Source: Pseudomonas sp. Bout1 (GTDB lineage: Bacteria; Pseudomonadota; Gammaproteobacteria; Pseudomonadales; Pseudomonadaceae). Taken from it: a stretch of DNA of 64,000 nt. Both the position numbers and the translations under genes were made by a program. The stretch lies in the NCBI RefSeq assembly GCF_034314165.1, contig NZ_JAVIWK010000001.1, positions 4,045,001 through 4,109,000 of the forward strand. Reading direction: 5' to 3'. Positions 11,712-20,216 of this stretch are shown piece by piece (position 1 is the stretch's first letter; each line of letters begins with the position of its first letter). Under the pieces are notes generated by a model, which did no database searches, had not been told where the DNA came from, and saw nothing but the letters and a program-made list of their open reading frames with translations.

Positions 11712-11740
11712 CCGAAGTTAACAAAATCGTTAACTTTCGG
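11712..11740 (+). terminator. Hairpin after the receptor gene
   Basis: CCGAAGTTAAC at 11712-11722 pairs with GTTAACTTTCGG at 11729-11740 (one bulged T). There is no T tract, so it is a weak or factor-dependent terminator, or an mRNA-stabilising hairpin. Confidence 0.45.
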
Positions 11741-11842
11741 TCAGCCCCAGGTTAACCCTTACTTAATACCATGGGCCCACAGTCTCCCCATCCCGCCGCT
11801 GACCACAACGCGCGGACCCAATACACTTAATGAGACACTGCC

Positions 11843-12064
11843 ATGAAAATTTCGACTGTTATCCTTGCCGGCCTGATGACCATGACCTCAGTTGCAGCCT
11901 TTGCCGAGGGCGGTTCAGAGCGTTCGAAGGAGTTCTACAACAACTTCACTTTCGTCCAGGAACAAACCCACGGCGCAGCCCAGCAAACGGCGCTGGCGGA
12001 TGGCAAGACGGTAAAACCTGCCACAGCCGAACAAACTACCGAACTGCAGCAACCCAACAGCTGA
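11843..12064 (+). CDS. Small exported protein of unknown function (73 aa)
   Basis: Signal peptide MKISTVILAGLMTMTSVAAFA (cleavage about residue 21), then a 52-residue hydrophilic mature part rich in Gln, Thr and Ser and ending QQPNS. No cysteine is left in the mature part. It is a single-gene unit, followed by a strong terminator and preceded by a 148-base gap from the receptor. Short periplasmic proteins of this look are common in pseudomonads; role not known. Confidence 0.75.
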   Translation: MKISTVILAGLMTMTSVAAFAEGGSERSKEFYNNFTFVQEQTHGAAQQTALADGKTVKPATAEQTTELQQPNS

Positions 12065-12116
12065 TTGTTATCCGTAACACCCTGCGCTATTTCGCTCTGA
12101 TAGCTAAGGCCAACTT

Positions 12117-12143
12117 GGCGCCACTTGCTGGCGCCTTTTTTTT
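12117..12143 (+). terminator. Intrinsic terminator
   Basis: GGCGCC at 12117-12122 and GGCGCC at 12130-12135 form a stem with a 7-base loop, followed by eight T residues. Confidence 0.85.
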
Positions 12144-12166
12144 GCCTTCGATTAAATAAACATTAA

Positions 12167-12658
12167 TTAAAGCGACTTACTCCAAAACAACATCCGACCC
12201 TGTTCCGGATCAAATACCGTGTCGTCAAAACCAAACTTGCGATACGCCGACTGCGCCACGCCATTGCCTTCGAGTACCTCAAGGGTGATCTTGCAGCAGC
12301 CGCGCTGGCGAGCGATTTCCTCGACCTTTTGCAGCATCTTCTGGCTCAGTCCCAGGCCCCGAAATTTATCCATCACCACCACATCATGGACGTTGACCAG
12401 CGGCCGGCAGGCAAAGGTCGAAAACCCCTCGAAGCAGTTCACCAGCCCGGCCGGCGTACCGCCGACAAACGCCAGCACACTGAAGGCATGGGCACGCTTG
12501 GCCAACTCTGCCGGCAGTTGTTGCAAACGATCGGCCGGCAAGCTGTGGCCACCGCCCATTGGGTCTGCGGCGTAATGATTGAGCAAAAGGCCAATGGCCT
12601 CGGCGTGTACCGGGTTGGTGTAGCTGGCTTGCAGCACCAGGATGTCTGCGGTGTCCAT
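12167..12658 (-). CDS. GNAT-family N-acetyltransferase
   Basis: A 163-residue acetyl-CoA-dependent acetyltransferase. The acetyl-CoA loop is VMDKFRGLGLSQKML, and the family's closing motif is NGVAQSAYRKFGF. The start at 12658 (MDTADILVLQ) was chosen over an upstream ATG because GAGGAAGGAA lies directly upstream. The substrate is not predictable. It runs on the minus strand, downstream of zapE and converging on the small exported protein. Confidence 0.88.
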   Translation of the reverse strand: MDTADILVLQASYTNPVHAEAIGLLLNHYAADPMGGGHSLPADRLQQLPAELAKRAHAFSVLAFVGGTPAGLVNCFEGFSTFACRPLVNVHDVVVMDKFRGLGLSQKMLQKVEEIARQRGCCKITLEVLEGNGVAQSAYRKFGFDDTVFDPEQGRMLFWSKSL

Positions 12659-12755
12659 TTCCTTCCTCGTTAACGGTGCGACAGGGACTTGGTCCCCATA
12701 AAAGGGCTCGATTGTAAGCATGGAGTGGGCGTCAGATGAAGGAGATTAAGTACAT

Positions 12756-13883
12756 TTAGCCGCGTGAAAGCGCGCCAGCCCCACCGAATCTGGCCAACTG
12801 CATCTCCTGTAAGCGGCTCAGGGCGCGGCGGAAGGGAAATTCCAGGTAACCCTCGGTGTAGAGGCTTTCCAGTGGAACGCTGGCCTGGATATACAACGGC
12901 ACTTTGCGGTCGTAGCACTCGTCTACCAGGGCAATGAAACGCCGGACGCTATCGTCATGCACCGACAACTCCGGCAGCTCACGGTCACCGGCGTCCACCC
13001 GCAGGGCCGCGTCTTCGGTGCCCCGGGCGATGCGGCCCGGGCGCTTTTGCGCACTGAGGCTCGGCACCTCGTCCAGCAAAATCGCCTTGAAGCGATCACA
13101 CAGCAGCATGAAGTCCATGGCGGCCAGCGGCTGTTCGCACAGGTCGGCATAACGGCACCACAGCACGGTTTCACTGGACTGCAGCGCCACGATAGAGCGA
13201 TAGCCTACCGCGACCGGGGCGCTGCTCACGGCCTGTCCTTTGCTCAACTGGCGAAACACCTCGGCCAGCGCCTCGGGTTGATCGACCCAATAACGCTGCA
13301 GCGCGGTTCCCGGGTGGAGCCGATGATCTTCCCCGCCGTCAACGGCCACCACACGCATATGGCGCTTGATAGCCTCAATGCCCGGCAGGAAGCGATCCCG
13401 GTTGAAACCGTCGGCATAGAGTTGGTCGGGCGGCTGATTGGACGTGCAGACCATCACCACGCCTTCCTCGAACATCACTTGGAACAACCGGCCAAGGATA
13501 ATGGCGTCACCGATGTCATTGACGAACAACTCGTCAAAACACAGCACCCGCACTTCCTGGCTCAGTTCACGGGCCAAGGCCTGCAACGGGTCATGAGTAC
13601 CGGTCAGCTGGAACGAACGCTGGTGCACCCACCCCATGAAGTGATGGAAATGCTGGCGCCGCGCGGGCACGCGTAAGCTCTGGTAGAACTGGTCCATCAG
13701 CCAGGTCTTGCCGCGCCCGACCGGGCCCCACAGGTACACGCCAATGACCGCCCCATGCCCCTGATGCAGGGCCTGGTGGCAGTCTTGCAGGGCTTGCACC
13801 GCCTCGCGCTGGGCGTCGTCGGGGACAAAACCCTGGTCGGTGATGGCGTGCTGGTAGGCGGCGAGTGGCGAGTCGAAAGTCAT
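12756..13883 (-). CDS. zapE: AFG1/ZapE-family ATPase
   Basis: P-loop ATPase of the AFG1/LACE1 family. In bacteria the member ZapE associates with the FtsZ ring during division. The Walker A is YLWGPVGRGKTWLMDQ (about 49-64), with an acidic Walker B in RVLCFDELFVND. It is 375 residues, the usual size. Pseudomonads can carry two such ATPases, so this may be the secondary paralogue. The nearest genes are GNAT downstream and a SnoaL-like gene upstream. Confidence 0.85.
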   Translation of the reverse strand: MTFDSPLAAYQHAITDQGFVPDDAQREAVQALQDCHQALHQGHGAVIGVYLWGPVGRGKTWLMDQFYQSLRVPARRQHFHHFMGWVHQRSFQLTGTHDPLQALARELSQEVRVLCFDELFVNDIGDAIILGRLFQVMFEEGVVMVCTSNQPPDQLYADGFNRDRFLPGIEAIKRHMRVVAVDGGEDHRLHPGTALQRYWVDQPEALAEVFRQLSKGQAVSSAPVAVGYRSIVALQSSETVLWCRYADLCEQPLAAMDFMLLCDRFKAILLDEVPSLSAQKRPGRIARGTEDAALRVDAGDRELPELSVHDDSVRRFIALVDECYDRKVPLYIQASVPLESLYTEGYLEFPFRRALSRLQEMQLARFGGAGALSRG

Positions 13884-13904
13884 GCCGCCAGTATGCCATG
13901 ACGC

Positions 13905-14246
13905 CTACAGGGAAATATCCAATCGGGAAATCTTGCCCTGCTCATTGAGGCGGAAGGTGTAGCGCAACTCCAGCGGGCTGCCGGGGAAGCTGCCGGTGAC
14001 CAGGTTGCTGACCAGCACCTTGCCGGTTCGGTGCTGCACGTTGAGCACCTGCACCCTGGGCTGATAACGACGCCCGGTGTCTTCCATCCAGCGAGCGATG
14101 GCGGCGGTGCCGATCCGGTGTTCGCCTTCGTCGAACACGTTGGCATCCTCGGCAAAACAGTCGACCACCAGCGAGGTGTCGCCAGCATTGGCGGCGGCAA
14201 TGTACGCGGCAATCGCCGGGGCCAGTTCGGGGGTGGGTTGGGACAT
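13905..14246 (-). CDS. SnoaL/NTF2-like protein
   Basis: A 113-residue single-domain protein of the NTF2-like (SnoaL, ketosteroid-isomerase-like) fold. It starts with a helix (PAIAAYIAAANAGDTSLVVDCF), then AEDANVFDEGEHRIGTAAIARWM, then four beta strands. Such proteins are often small-molecule isomerases or hydrolases; the substrate is not known. A good ribosome site (AAGGAG) lies 8 bases before the ATG. A TGTCAG-N4-TGTCAG repeat 51-66 bases upstream matches one in front of the neighbouring WYL regulator, so the two are probably co-regulated. Confidence 0.82.
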   Translation of the reverse strand: MSQPTPELAPAIAAYIAAANAGDTSLVVDCFAEDANVFDEGEHRIGTAAIARWMEDTGRRYQPRVQVLNVQHRTGKVLVSNLVTGSFPGSPLELRYTFRLNEQGKISRLDISL

Positions 14247-14296
14247 GATGACAGCTCCTTGTTGGTGATTTATGGAGCCATGCTAATGCAGCGTCG

Positions 14297-14312
14297 TGTC
14301 AGTTCTTGTCAG
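14297..14312. promoter_or_regulatory. TGTCAG direct repeat (candidate WYL-regulator operator 1)
   Basis: TGTCAG at 14297-14302, four bases (TTCT), then TGTCAG at 14307-14312: two direct half-sites one helical turn apart. It overlaps the stop of the WYL regulator and lies just upstream of the SnoaL-like gene. The same arrangement occurs at 15065-15080. Confidence 0.6.
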
Positions 14313-15015
14313 TGGTGAACGGCCCGGATTCGTTCTGTTCCATCAGCTTGCGCCAGGCCCGCAACCTGTCGCTGCGACGCCCCGGATAACGCTCGCCTTG
14401 CAGGGTGGCGGTAGCTACACGATCAGTGCGGAAGGTGCGATAGGCCCCGCGCAATTCGCACCACGCGACAATTACCCGCACCTCGTTGAGAAAGCCCAGG
14501 GCCAGGGGCCAGACCAGCCGTTGGCTGGCGGCCTGGCTGGCGTCGGCGTAATCGATATGCAGTTTGGCCTGGCCGCGAATGGCCTCGCGAAACACGTTCA
14601 ACGGCACGCGGTTTTCCGGGTAGCCGAACCCTGGCGGGCCGGGCAGCAAAGTGGGATTGCGCAACGCTTCCTGTGCGGCCGGGTCCAGTACATCAGCAAT
14701 TTTTGCCAGCGCATTGGCCGCTGCGCGGCTCAACACTTCATCGCCACGCTGATCGACATACCGCAACCCCAGCACGATCGCTTCGGTCTCGTCGGCATTG
14801 AGCATCAGCGGCGGCAGGAACAGCCCCGCCCGCAACACGTAGCCCACGCCTGCCTCGCCATAGATCGGCGCGCCCAAGGCGGTCAATTCTGCTATATCGC
14901 GGTACAGCGTGCGCTCGGAAATCTCCAGTTCCACCGCCAGCACGGCGGCGGTCACCGGGCGTTTTTTGCCCCGCAGGACTTGCAACAAGGTCAGCAGACG
15001 GCTGGTACGCGACAC
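14299..15015 (-). CDS. YafY-type HTH/WYL-domain transcriptional regulator
   Basis: DNA-binding regulator of about 238 residues. It has an N-terminal HTH_11 winged helix (SRTSRLLTLLQVLRGKKRPV, then LEISERTLYRDIAEL), followed by a WYL ligand-sensing domain (LHIDYADASQAASQRLVWPLALGF, then VIVAWCELRGAYRTFRTDRV). I placed the start at the GTG at 15015 because family members typically begin at that serine. A GTG at 15024 in the same frame is the alternative. It is divergent from an aldo/keto reductase and upstream of a SnoaL-like gene; identical direct repeats flank it on both sides. Confidence 0.85.
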   Translation of the reverse strand: MSRTSRLLTLLQVLRGKKRPVTAAVLAVELEISERTLYRDIAELTALGAPIYGEAGVGYVLRAGLFLPPLMLNADETEAIVLGLRYVDQRGDEVLSRAAANALAKIADVLDPAAQEALRNPTLLPGPPGFGYPENRVPLNVFREAIRGQAKLHIDYADASQAASQRLVWPLALGFLNEVRVIVAWCELRGAYRTFRTDRVATATLQGERYPGRRSDRLRAWRKLMEQNESGPFTTDKN

Positions 15016-15064
15016 GTTGATCACGCTCGGAAAAAGAAAGGTGGCGCAGCTTAACAGAGGCCCC

Positions 15065-15080
15065 TGTCAGAAAGTGTCAG
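15065..15080. promoter_or_regulatory. TGTCAG direct repeat (candidate WYL-regulator operator 2)
   Basis: TGTCAG at 15065-15070, AAAG, TGTCAG at 15075-15080, in the divergent promoter region between the WYL regulator and the aldo/keto reductase. Half-sites and spacing are the same as at 14297-14312. Confidence 0.6.
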
Positions 15081-15117
15081 GAACCGGAGCCCTTCCCTGC
15101 ACGCACCAAAAAGCCGC

Positions 15118-15146
15118 TTGACGAAAAATATGACTCGCATCATATT
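15118..15146 (+). promoter_or_regulatory. Candidate promoter of aldo/keto reductase gene
   Basis: TTGACG at 15118-15123 and CATATT at 15141-15146, 17 bases apart, fit a sigma-70 promoter. They lie about 50 bases before the reductase ATG and about 40 bases downstream of the TGTCAG repeat. Confidence 0.45.
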
Positions 15147-15197
15147 AAATAGATGTCGCAAAACATTTATATGTATCACAGCCTCAGGAGTTCTCTT

Positions 15198-16253
15198 ATG
15201 CGTAATAAAGTCTTTGGCCGTCGTAGCGGCCTGCAGGTTTCAGAGCTGGCCCTGGGCACCGCCAATTTCGGCACAGGCTGGGGCCACGGTGCCGAGCGGG
15301 AAGAGTCTAAACGCATTTACGACGGTTACCTGGAGGCCGGCGGCAACTTCCTCGATACCGCCAACGGCTACCAGTTCGGCCAGTCGGAAGTACTACTCGG
15401 CGAGTTCATTGCATCGGAGCGCGATCGCCTGGTGATCGCCACCAAGTACACCTTGCGCACCCAGCCTCAGGACGAAGGCACGATCAAGCTTGGCAACAAT
15501 CGCAAGAACATGGTGCGCGCCGTCGAGGAAAGCCTCAAACGCCTGAACACCGACCACATCGACCTGTTCTGGGCGCATATCAGCGACAACGTCACGCCGA
15601 TGGAAGAAATCCTGCGCGGCTTTGATGACTTGGTGCGTGCGGGCAAGATCCATTACGCCGGCTTGTCGAACTTCCCGGCCTGGCGCATTTCCCGTGCCGA
15701 CCTGCTCGCCGAAGTGCGTGGTTTTGCGCCACTGGTTGCGATCCAGACCGAATACAGCCTGGCCGAGCGCACCGCCGACCGTGAGCTGCTGCCCATGGCC
15801 GAAGCGCTGGGCCTGGCCGCCACGTTATGGTCACCGCTGGGTGGTGGCTTTCTCACTGGCAAGTACCGCACGAGCCAGGACGATAGCCGCGCCAGCAAAC
15901 TGGGGATTCTGGTTCACGCCGAAAAAAGTGCACGGGAAACGGCGGTGCTCGACACCCTGCTGGCGGTTGCCGGCGAGCTGAATGCCACCCCGACGCACAT
16001 CGCCATCGCCTGGCTGCGGGAAAAAGCCCGTCGCTCGACCACCGCGCTGATCCCGATTCTGGGACCGCGTACCCGCGAACAACTGGATGGCACCTTGGGT
16101 GCACTGAACGTGCAACTCTCGGCCGAGCAAGTAGCCCGCCTGGACGCTGCCAGCGCAATACCGCTGGGCGTACCCCACGAGATGATCGCCGAGCGCTTCC
16201 CGCGGTACACCGGCGATGACGCCCAAGAGCTGCGCTGGCCGCCGGTTATTTAA
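15198..16253 (+). CDS. Aldo/keto reductase
   Basis: NAD(P)H-dependent oxidoreductase with a TIM-barrel fold, 351 residues from the ATG at 15198, which has AGGAG 8 bases upstream; in-frame ATGs further up lack a site. The catalytic tetrad is visible: Asp and Tyr in LDTANGYQFGQSE, Lys in VIATKYT, His in LFWAHISD. The cofactor-binding tail includes IPILGPRTREQLDGTL. The substrate is probably an aldehyde or sugar but cannot be named. Divergent from the WYL regulator, which likely controls it. Confidence 0.9.
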   Translation: MRNKVFGRRSGLQVSELALGTANFGTGWGHGAEREESKRIYDGYLEAGGNFLDTANGYQFGQSEVLLGEFIASERDRLVIATKYTLRTQPQDEGTIKLGNNRKNMVRAVEESLKRLNTDHIDLFWAHISDNVTPMEEILRGFDDLVRAGKIHYAGLSNFPAWRISRADLLAEVRGFAPLVAIQTEYSLAERTADRELLPMAEALGLAATLWSPLGGGFLTGKYRTSQDDSRASKLGILVHAEKSARETAVLDTLLAVAGELNATPTHIAIAWLREKARRSTTALIPILGPRTREQLDGTLGALNVQLSAEQVARLDAASAIPLGVPHEMIAERFPRYTGDDAQELRWPPVI

Positions 16254-16259
16254 GACCAC

Positions 16260-16357
16260 CTGTGGTGAGGGGGCTTGTCCCCCGTTGGGCTGCGTAGCGG
16301 CCCCAAAATCTTGGGAGCGCTGCGCACTCCAGCGGGGGACAAGCCCCCTCACCACAG
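16260..16357. repeat. REP-type element with 25-bp perfect inverted arms
   Basis: The left arm 16260-16284 and right arm 16333-16357 are exact reverse complements over 25 bases (left arm core GGTGAGGGGGCTTGTCCCCC), separated by 48 bases. It begins 7 bases after the reductase stop. This matches the abundant extragenic palindromes of fluorescens-group genomes and may also end transcription. Confidence 0.8.
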
Positions 16358-16679
16358 ACAAGCTCCCTTACCACAGGCAAGCTCCCTCACCACAGGCAAG
16401 CTCCCTCACCACAGGCAAGCTCCCTCACCACAGGCAAGCTCCCTCACCACAGGCAAGCTCCCTTACCACAGGCAAGCTCCCTTACCACAGGCAAGCTCCC
16501 TTACCACAGGCAAGCTCCCTTACCACAGGCAAGCTCCCTCACCAGAGGCAAGCCCCCTCACCACAGGCAAGCTCCCTCACCACAGGCAAGCCCCCTCACC
16601 ACAGACAAGCCCCTTACCACAGGCATGCTCCCTCACCACAGGCAAGCTCCCTCACCACAGGCAAGCCCCCTCACCACAG
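16339..16679. repeat. 19-bp tandem repeat array, 18 copies
   Basis: Unit GCAAGCTCCCTCACCACAG, copies at 19-base steps from 16339 to 16679; one copy (16605-16622) is 18 bases. Copy 1 is the right end of the REP arm, so the array is an expansion of that arm. Variants cluster: four adjacent copies (16453-16528) share a C-to-T change giving CTTACC, and others share CCCC in place of CTCC. Because 19 is not a multiple of 3, all frames read through, giving spurious proline- and histidine-rich frames. The array fills the gap between two convergent genes. Confidence 0.93.
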
Positions 16680-16714
16680 GACGGTGTTTGGCCTTGAGTA
16701 AACAATCGCCTCAG

Positions 16715-19372
16715 TTATGCGAGGCTCTTGCTCACCACTTCAAACACATCACTGGACAGCTCGCCCGAAGCGCGAATCCGCTCCAGCTCACCTTTCATCA
16801 GCGCCTGGCGCGCGCTGTCATACTTGCGCCAGCGAGTCAGCGGCGCCAACTGCCGGGAGGCAATCTGCGGGTTGAAGCCATTCAGCTGGATCACCAAATC
16901 CGCCAGGAACCGATAGCCCGAACCATCTGCCGCGTGGAAGTTGATCAGGTTCTGCCCGGCAAACGCCCCCACCAATGCACGCACCTTGTTCGGGTTCTTG
17001 ATGTTGAATGCCGGATGCTGCATCAACGCCTTGACCCGCTCCAGCCCGCCCGGCAAGCCACTGCCCGCCTGCACGCTGAACCATTGGTCCATGACCAGCG
17101 GGTTGTCCTTGAAGTTCTCGGCAAACACCGCTAGGGCCTTGGCTTTCTCTTCCTCGAACGGCGAATTGACCAACACCGCCAGGGCCGTCAGGCGCTCGGT
17201 CATGTTGTCACACGCGTCAAACTGCTCAAGCGTGGCCGCCAGCACTTCGGGCTTGCCGCTGAGCATCAGGTACGACAAGGCGATGTTCTGCAAGGCGCGA
17301 CGGGCAAAGTGTTCCGCCTCGGCCACGTACGGGGTTTTCTTCGACAGGTCGCGATTGGCCTGGTACCGCAGCCACAAGCCTTCGAACAATTGGTCGGCCA
17401 GTTGCGTGCGGGCGAACTCGCGGGCCGCGTGGATGGCGTCGACGTCCGCCACTTCACTGATTTCAGTCAGGTAGGCTTCACTCGGCAGCGAGAGCATTTC
17501 GGCAACCATCGCCTGGTCCAGGCTCTGGTCGCTGAGCACGCTGCGCAGTGCGGTGATCAGGCGTTGGTCCAATGCCAGTGCCTTGCCTTGCTGGTGTTGA
17601 CCGATCAGCTCCTGCAACACCTGCACCGACAGTTGCTGGCCAGCGTCCCAACGGTTGAAACCATCGCTGTCGTGCTGCATCAGGAACATCAACTGGTCGC
17701 GGTTGTACGGGAAGCTCAACTTCACCGGCGCCGAGAAGCCGCGCAGCAGCGAAGGCAGCGGGTGTTCGGTGATGTCGACAAAGGTGAAGGTCTGTTCGGC
17801 CTCGGTCACCGAGAGCACCCGGGATGTGGCGCCAGCAGTAGCCTCACCGGCGAGGCGCAAGGCAATACCCGCGCCCTTCGCGTCCAGCAGGCCCAGCTCG
17901 ACCGGAATCACGAACGGCAGTTTTTCAACTTTGTCCGGGGTTTGCGGGCAGCTTTGACGGAAGGTCAGGCTGTAGGTTTTTGCCGCGGCGTCGTAGGACT
18001 CGCTCACCGCCAGGCGTGGCGTGCCCGCTTGGCTGTACCAGCGCTTGAACTGGGTCAGGTCAGCACCGTTGGCATCTTCCATGGCCTTGATAAAGTCGTC
18101 GCAGGTCACGGCCTGGCCATCGTGGCGTTCGAAGTACAGGTCGCTGCCTTTACGGAAGCCTTCGGCGCCGAGCAAGGTTTGGATCATGCGGACGACTTCC
18201 GAGCCCTTTTCGTACACGGTCAGGGTGTAGAAGTTGGAAATTTCGATAAAGCCGTCCGGGCGCACGGCGTGGGCCATCGGGCCGGCATCTTCAGCGAACT
18301 GGTGGGTGCGCAGGTAGGCCACGTCCTGGATACGCTTGACCGTCGCCGAGTTCATATCGGCCGAAAATTGCGAGTCACGGAACACCGTGAAGCCTTCCTT
18401 CAGCGACAGCTGGAACCAGTCGCGGCAGGTCACGCGGTTGCCCGACCAGTTGTGGAAGTATTCGTGGGCAACGATCGCCTCCACCCGCTGGTGAGCGGCG
18501 TCGGTGGCGGTTTCGGCGCGGGCCAGCACGGCGCTGGAGTTGAAAATATTGAGGCCCTTGTTCTCCATGGCGCCCATGTTGAAGTCGTTGACCGCCACGA
18601 TCATGAAAATGTCGAGGTCGTACTCACGGCCATAGGCTTCTTCGTCCCAGCGCATCGACTTCTTCAGGCTGTTCATGGCGTGCTGGCACTTGTCGATGTT
18701 TTCCGGCTCGACATAGATGCGCAGCGCCACGGTACGCTCGGTCATGGTGATGAAGGTGTCTTCGACGCACCACAAATCACCGGCCACCAACGCAAACAGG
18801 TAAGCCGGCTTCTTGAACGGGTCCTCCCAGGTCGCCCAGTGCCGGCCGTCTTCGCCAGGGCCGGAGGCAATCGGGTTGCCGTTGGACAGCAGCACCGGAT
18901 AGCTGTGCTGCTCGGCGATCACCGTGGTGGTGAACACGCTCATCACGTCCGGGCGGTCGAGGTAATAGGTGATCTTGCGAAAACCCTCGGCCTCGCACTG
19001 GGTGCAGAACATGCCGCTGGATTTGTACAGGCCTTCCAGGGCGGTGTTGGTTTCCGGGTGGATCTTCACCGTGGTGTCCAGGGTGAAGGTCGCACTGGTG
19101 GGGCGCACGGTCAGGTGGCTGTCGCTCAACTGGTAGTCGGCATCGGTCAGCTCCTGGTCGGCCAGGTTCACCGACACCAGCTCCAACTGCTGCCCATCCA
19201 GCACCAGCGGCGGCAAGCCGGCGCCGCGCTCGGGGTTGCGGCGCATCACCAGCTGCGCGTGGACCAGGCTGTGGTCCTCGAACAACTCGAAGGTCAGGTG
19301 CGTCTCGTCGATCAGGTAGTCCGGCGCCTGATAGTCCTTCAGGTAAATCATCTTCGGCTGTTCGGTGCGCAT
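16715..19372 (-). CDS. pepN: Aminopeptidase N (M1 family)
   Basis: Zinc metallopeptidase removing N-terminal residues from peptides in the cytoplasm. It is 885 residues, the usual size for bacterial PepN. The exopeptidase motif GAMENKG and the zinc site HEYFHNWSGNRVTCRDWFQLSLKEGF (HExxH plus downstream Glu) are intact. The fold continues with the long C-terminal helical domain. It is the last gene of a minus-strand chain and starts 13 bases after the DUF2797 gene. Downstream it converges on the aldo/keto reductase across the tandem repeat. Confidence 0.96.
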   Translation of the reverse strand: MRTEQPKMIYLKDYQAPDYLIDETHLTFELFEDHSLVHAQLVMRRNPERGAGLPPLVLDGQQLELVSVNLADQELTDADYQLSDSHLTVRPTSATFTLDTTVKIHPETNTALEGLYKSSGMFCTQCEAEGFRKITYYLDRPDVMSVFTTTVIAEQHSYPVLLSNGNPIASGPGEDGRHWATWEDPFKKPAYLFALVAGDLWCVEDTFITMTERTVALRIYVEPENIDKCQHAMNSLKKSMRWDEEAYGREYDLDIFMIVAVNDFNMGAMENKGLNIFNSSAVLARAETATDAAHQRVEAIVAHEYFHNWSGNRVTCRDWFQLSLKEGFTVFRDSQFSADMNSATVKRIQDVAYLRTHQFAEDAGPMAHAVRPDGFIEISNFYTLTVYEKGSEVVRMIQTLLGAEGFRKGSDLYFERHDGQAVTCDDFIKAMEDANGADLTQFKRWYSQAGTPRLAVSESYDAAAKTYSLTFRQSCPQTPDKVEKLPFVIPVELGLLDAKGAGIALRLAGEATAGATSRVLSVTEAEQTFTFVDITEHPLPSLLRGFSAPVKLSFPYNRDQLMFLMQHDSDGFNRWDAGQQLSVQVLQELIGQHQQGKALALDQRLITALRSVLSDQSLDQAMVAEMLSLPSEAYLTEISEVADVDAIHAAREFARTQLADQLFEGLWLRYQANRDLSKKTPYVAEAEHFARRALQNIALSYLMLSGKPEVLAATLEQFDACDNMTERLTALAVLVNSPFEEEKAKALAVFAENFKDNPLVMDQWFSVQAGSGLPGGLERVKALMQHPAFNIKNPNKVRALVGAFAGQNLINFHAADGSGYRFLADLVIQLNGFNPQIASRQLAPLTRWRKYDSARQALMKGELERIRASGELSSDVFEVVSKSLA

Positions 19373-19385
19373 GTCTGTCGTCCTT

Positions 19386-20216
19386 CTACTGATGCACGGC
19401 GAGCTGGTAGGCCGTGTATTTACGAATGTTGATCACGCCGGTGTCGAAGATCAGGTATTGGCCCTTGATCCCCATCAGCGTGCCTTCGGCAATCGGGTTC
19501 TTGTCCAGGTTGAAGCTGACGATCTTGGTCGGATACTGCTCGATCGGGTAGCGGATTTCGATCGGTTCGATGTCGGTCACCGGTTGGATGGCCTGTAGGC
19601 CAAAGCGTTCCTGCAAACCGAGCAAACCGTCGGCACAACTGGCGAACAGTTCATCGCGTACCTGCGCAAGGTTGACGGCCTGGGCATCGCCCTTGAGCAG
19701 CGCGCGCCAGTTGGTCTTGTCGGCCACCTGGCTGCGGAACAGGTCTTCGACAAAGCCGGACTGCTGGCGCGTGGCAACCCGCATGATCGGCAGCGCCTGG
19801 CTGGCGCCCTGGTCCAGCCAGCGGGTAGGCAACTGACTGGCGCGGGTAATGCCGACCTTGATCCCCGACGAGTTTGCCAGGTAGACCACATGATCGGTCA
19901 TGCAGAATGTTTCACCCCAGGCCGGATCGCGGCAGGTGCCGGCGTCGTAATGGCAGCGCTCGGGGCTCATGATGCACAGGTCGCACTGAGCGAGTTTAGT
20001 CATGCACGGGTAGCAGTAACCCTGGCTGAAACTGGTCTTGGTCTTGCGCCCGCAATGGGTGCAATGGATCGCACCGAGGTATTCCAGGCGTACGGTGGTG
20101 CCAATCAACGGGTTGACCGGCACCTCGATGTCGCCGAGGCGAAACGCGTATTGAACGGTCGGCTCACCCAACTGCGCCGACATCTTGCTGACTGCACCAC
20201 GGCCAATCTCAATCAA
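19386..20216 (-). CDS. DUF2797 family protein with Cys clusters
   Basis: About 276 residues of the DUF2797 family, function unknown. Cysteine clusters suggest a bound metal: CTHCGRKTKTSFSQGYCYPC, then CDLCIMSPERCHYDAGTC. Further on it has GIKVGITRASQLPTRWLDQGA, similar in look to GIY-YIG-like folds, which is only a resemblance. The start is placed at a TTG (20216) that overlaps the yeaC stop as TTGA, implying translational coupling; an ATG at 20183 is the alternative. It lies between yeaC and pepN in the same orientation. Confidence 0.82.
   Translation of the reverse strand: MIEIGRGAVSKMSAQLGEPTVQYAFRLGDIEVPVNPLIGTTVRLEYLGAIHCTHCGRKTKTSFSQGYCYPCMTKLAQCDLCIMSPERCHYDAGTCRDPAWGETFCMTDHVVYLANSSGIKVGITRASQLPTRWLDQGASQALPIMRVATRQQSGFVEDLFRSQVADKTNWRALLKGDAQAVNLAQVRDELFASCADGLLGLQERFGLQAIQPVTDIEPIEIRYPIEQYPTKIVSFNLDKNPIAEGTLMGIKGQYLIFDTGVINIRKYTAYQLAVHQ

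Noticed and set aside
16339..16679. Possible CRISPR array
   Set aside because: Units are contiguous with no unique spacers, and no cas genes are present. It is a minisatellite.
16216..16701. Two long plus-strand frames rich in His, Pro and Gln over the tandem repeat
   Set aside because: The 19-base repeat is not a multiple of three and happens to have no stop in several frames. The frames have no start signal and follow directly from the repeat sequence.
17309..19432. 707-codon plus-strand frame opposite pepN
   Set aside because: pepN is complete with GAMEN and HExxH motifs; the opposite frame is a shadow.
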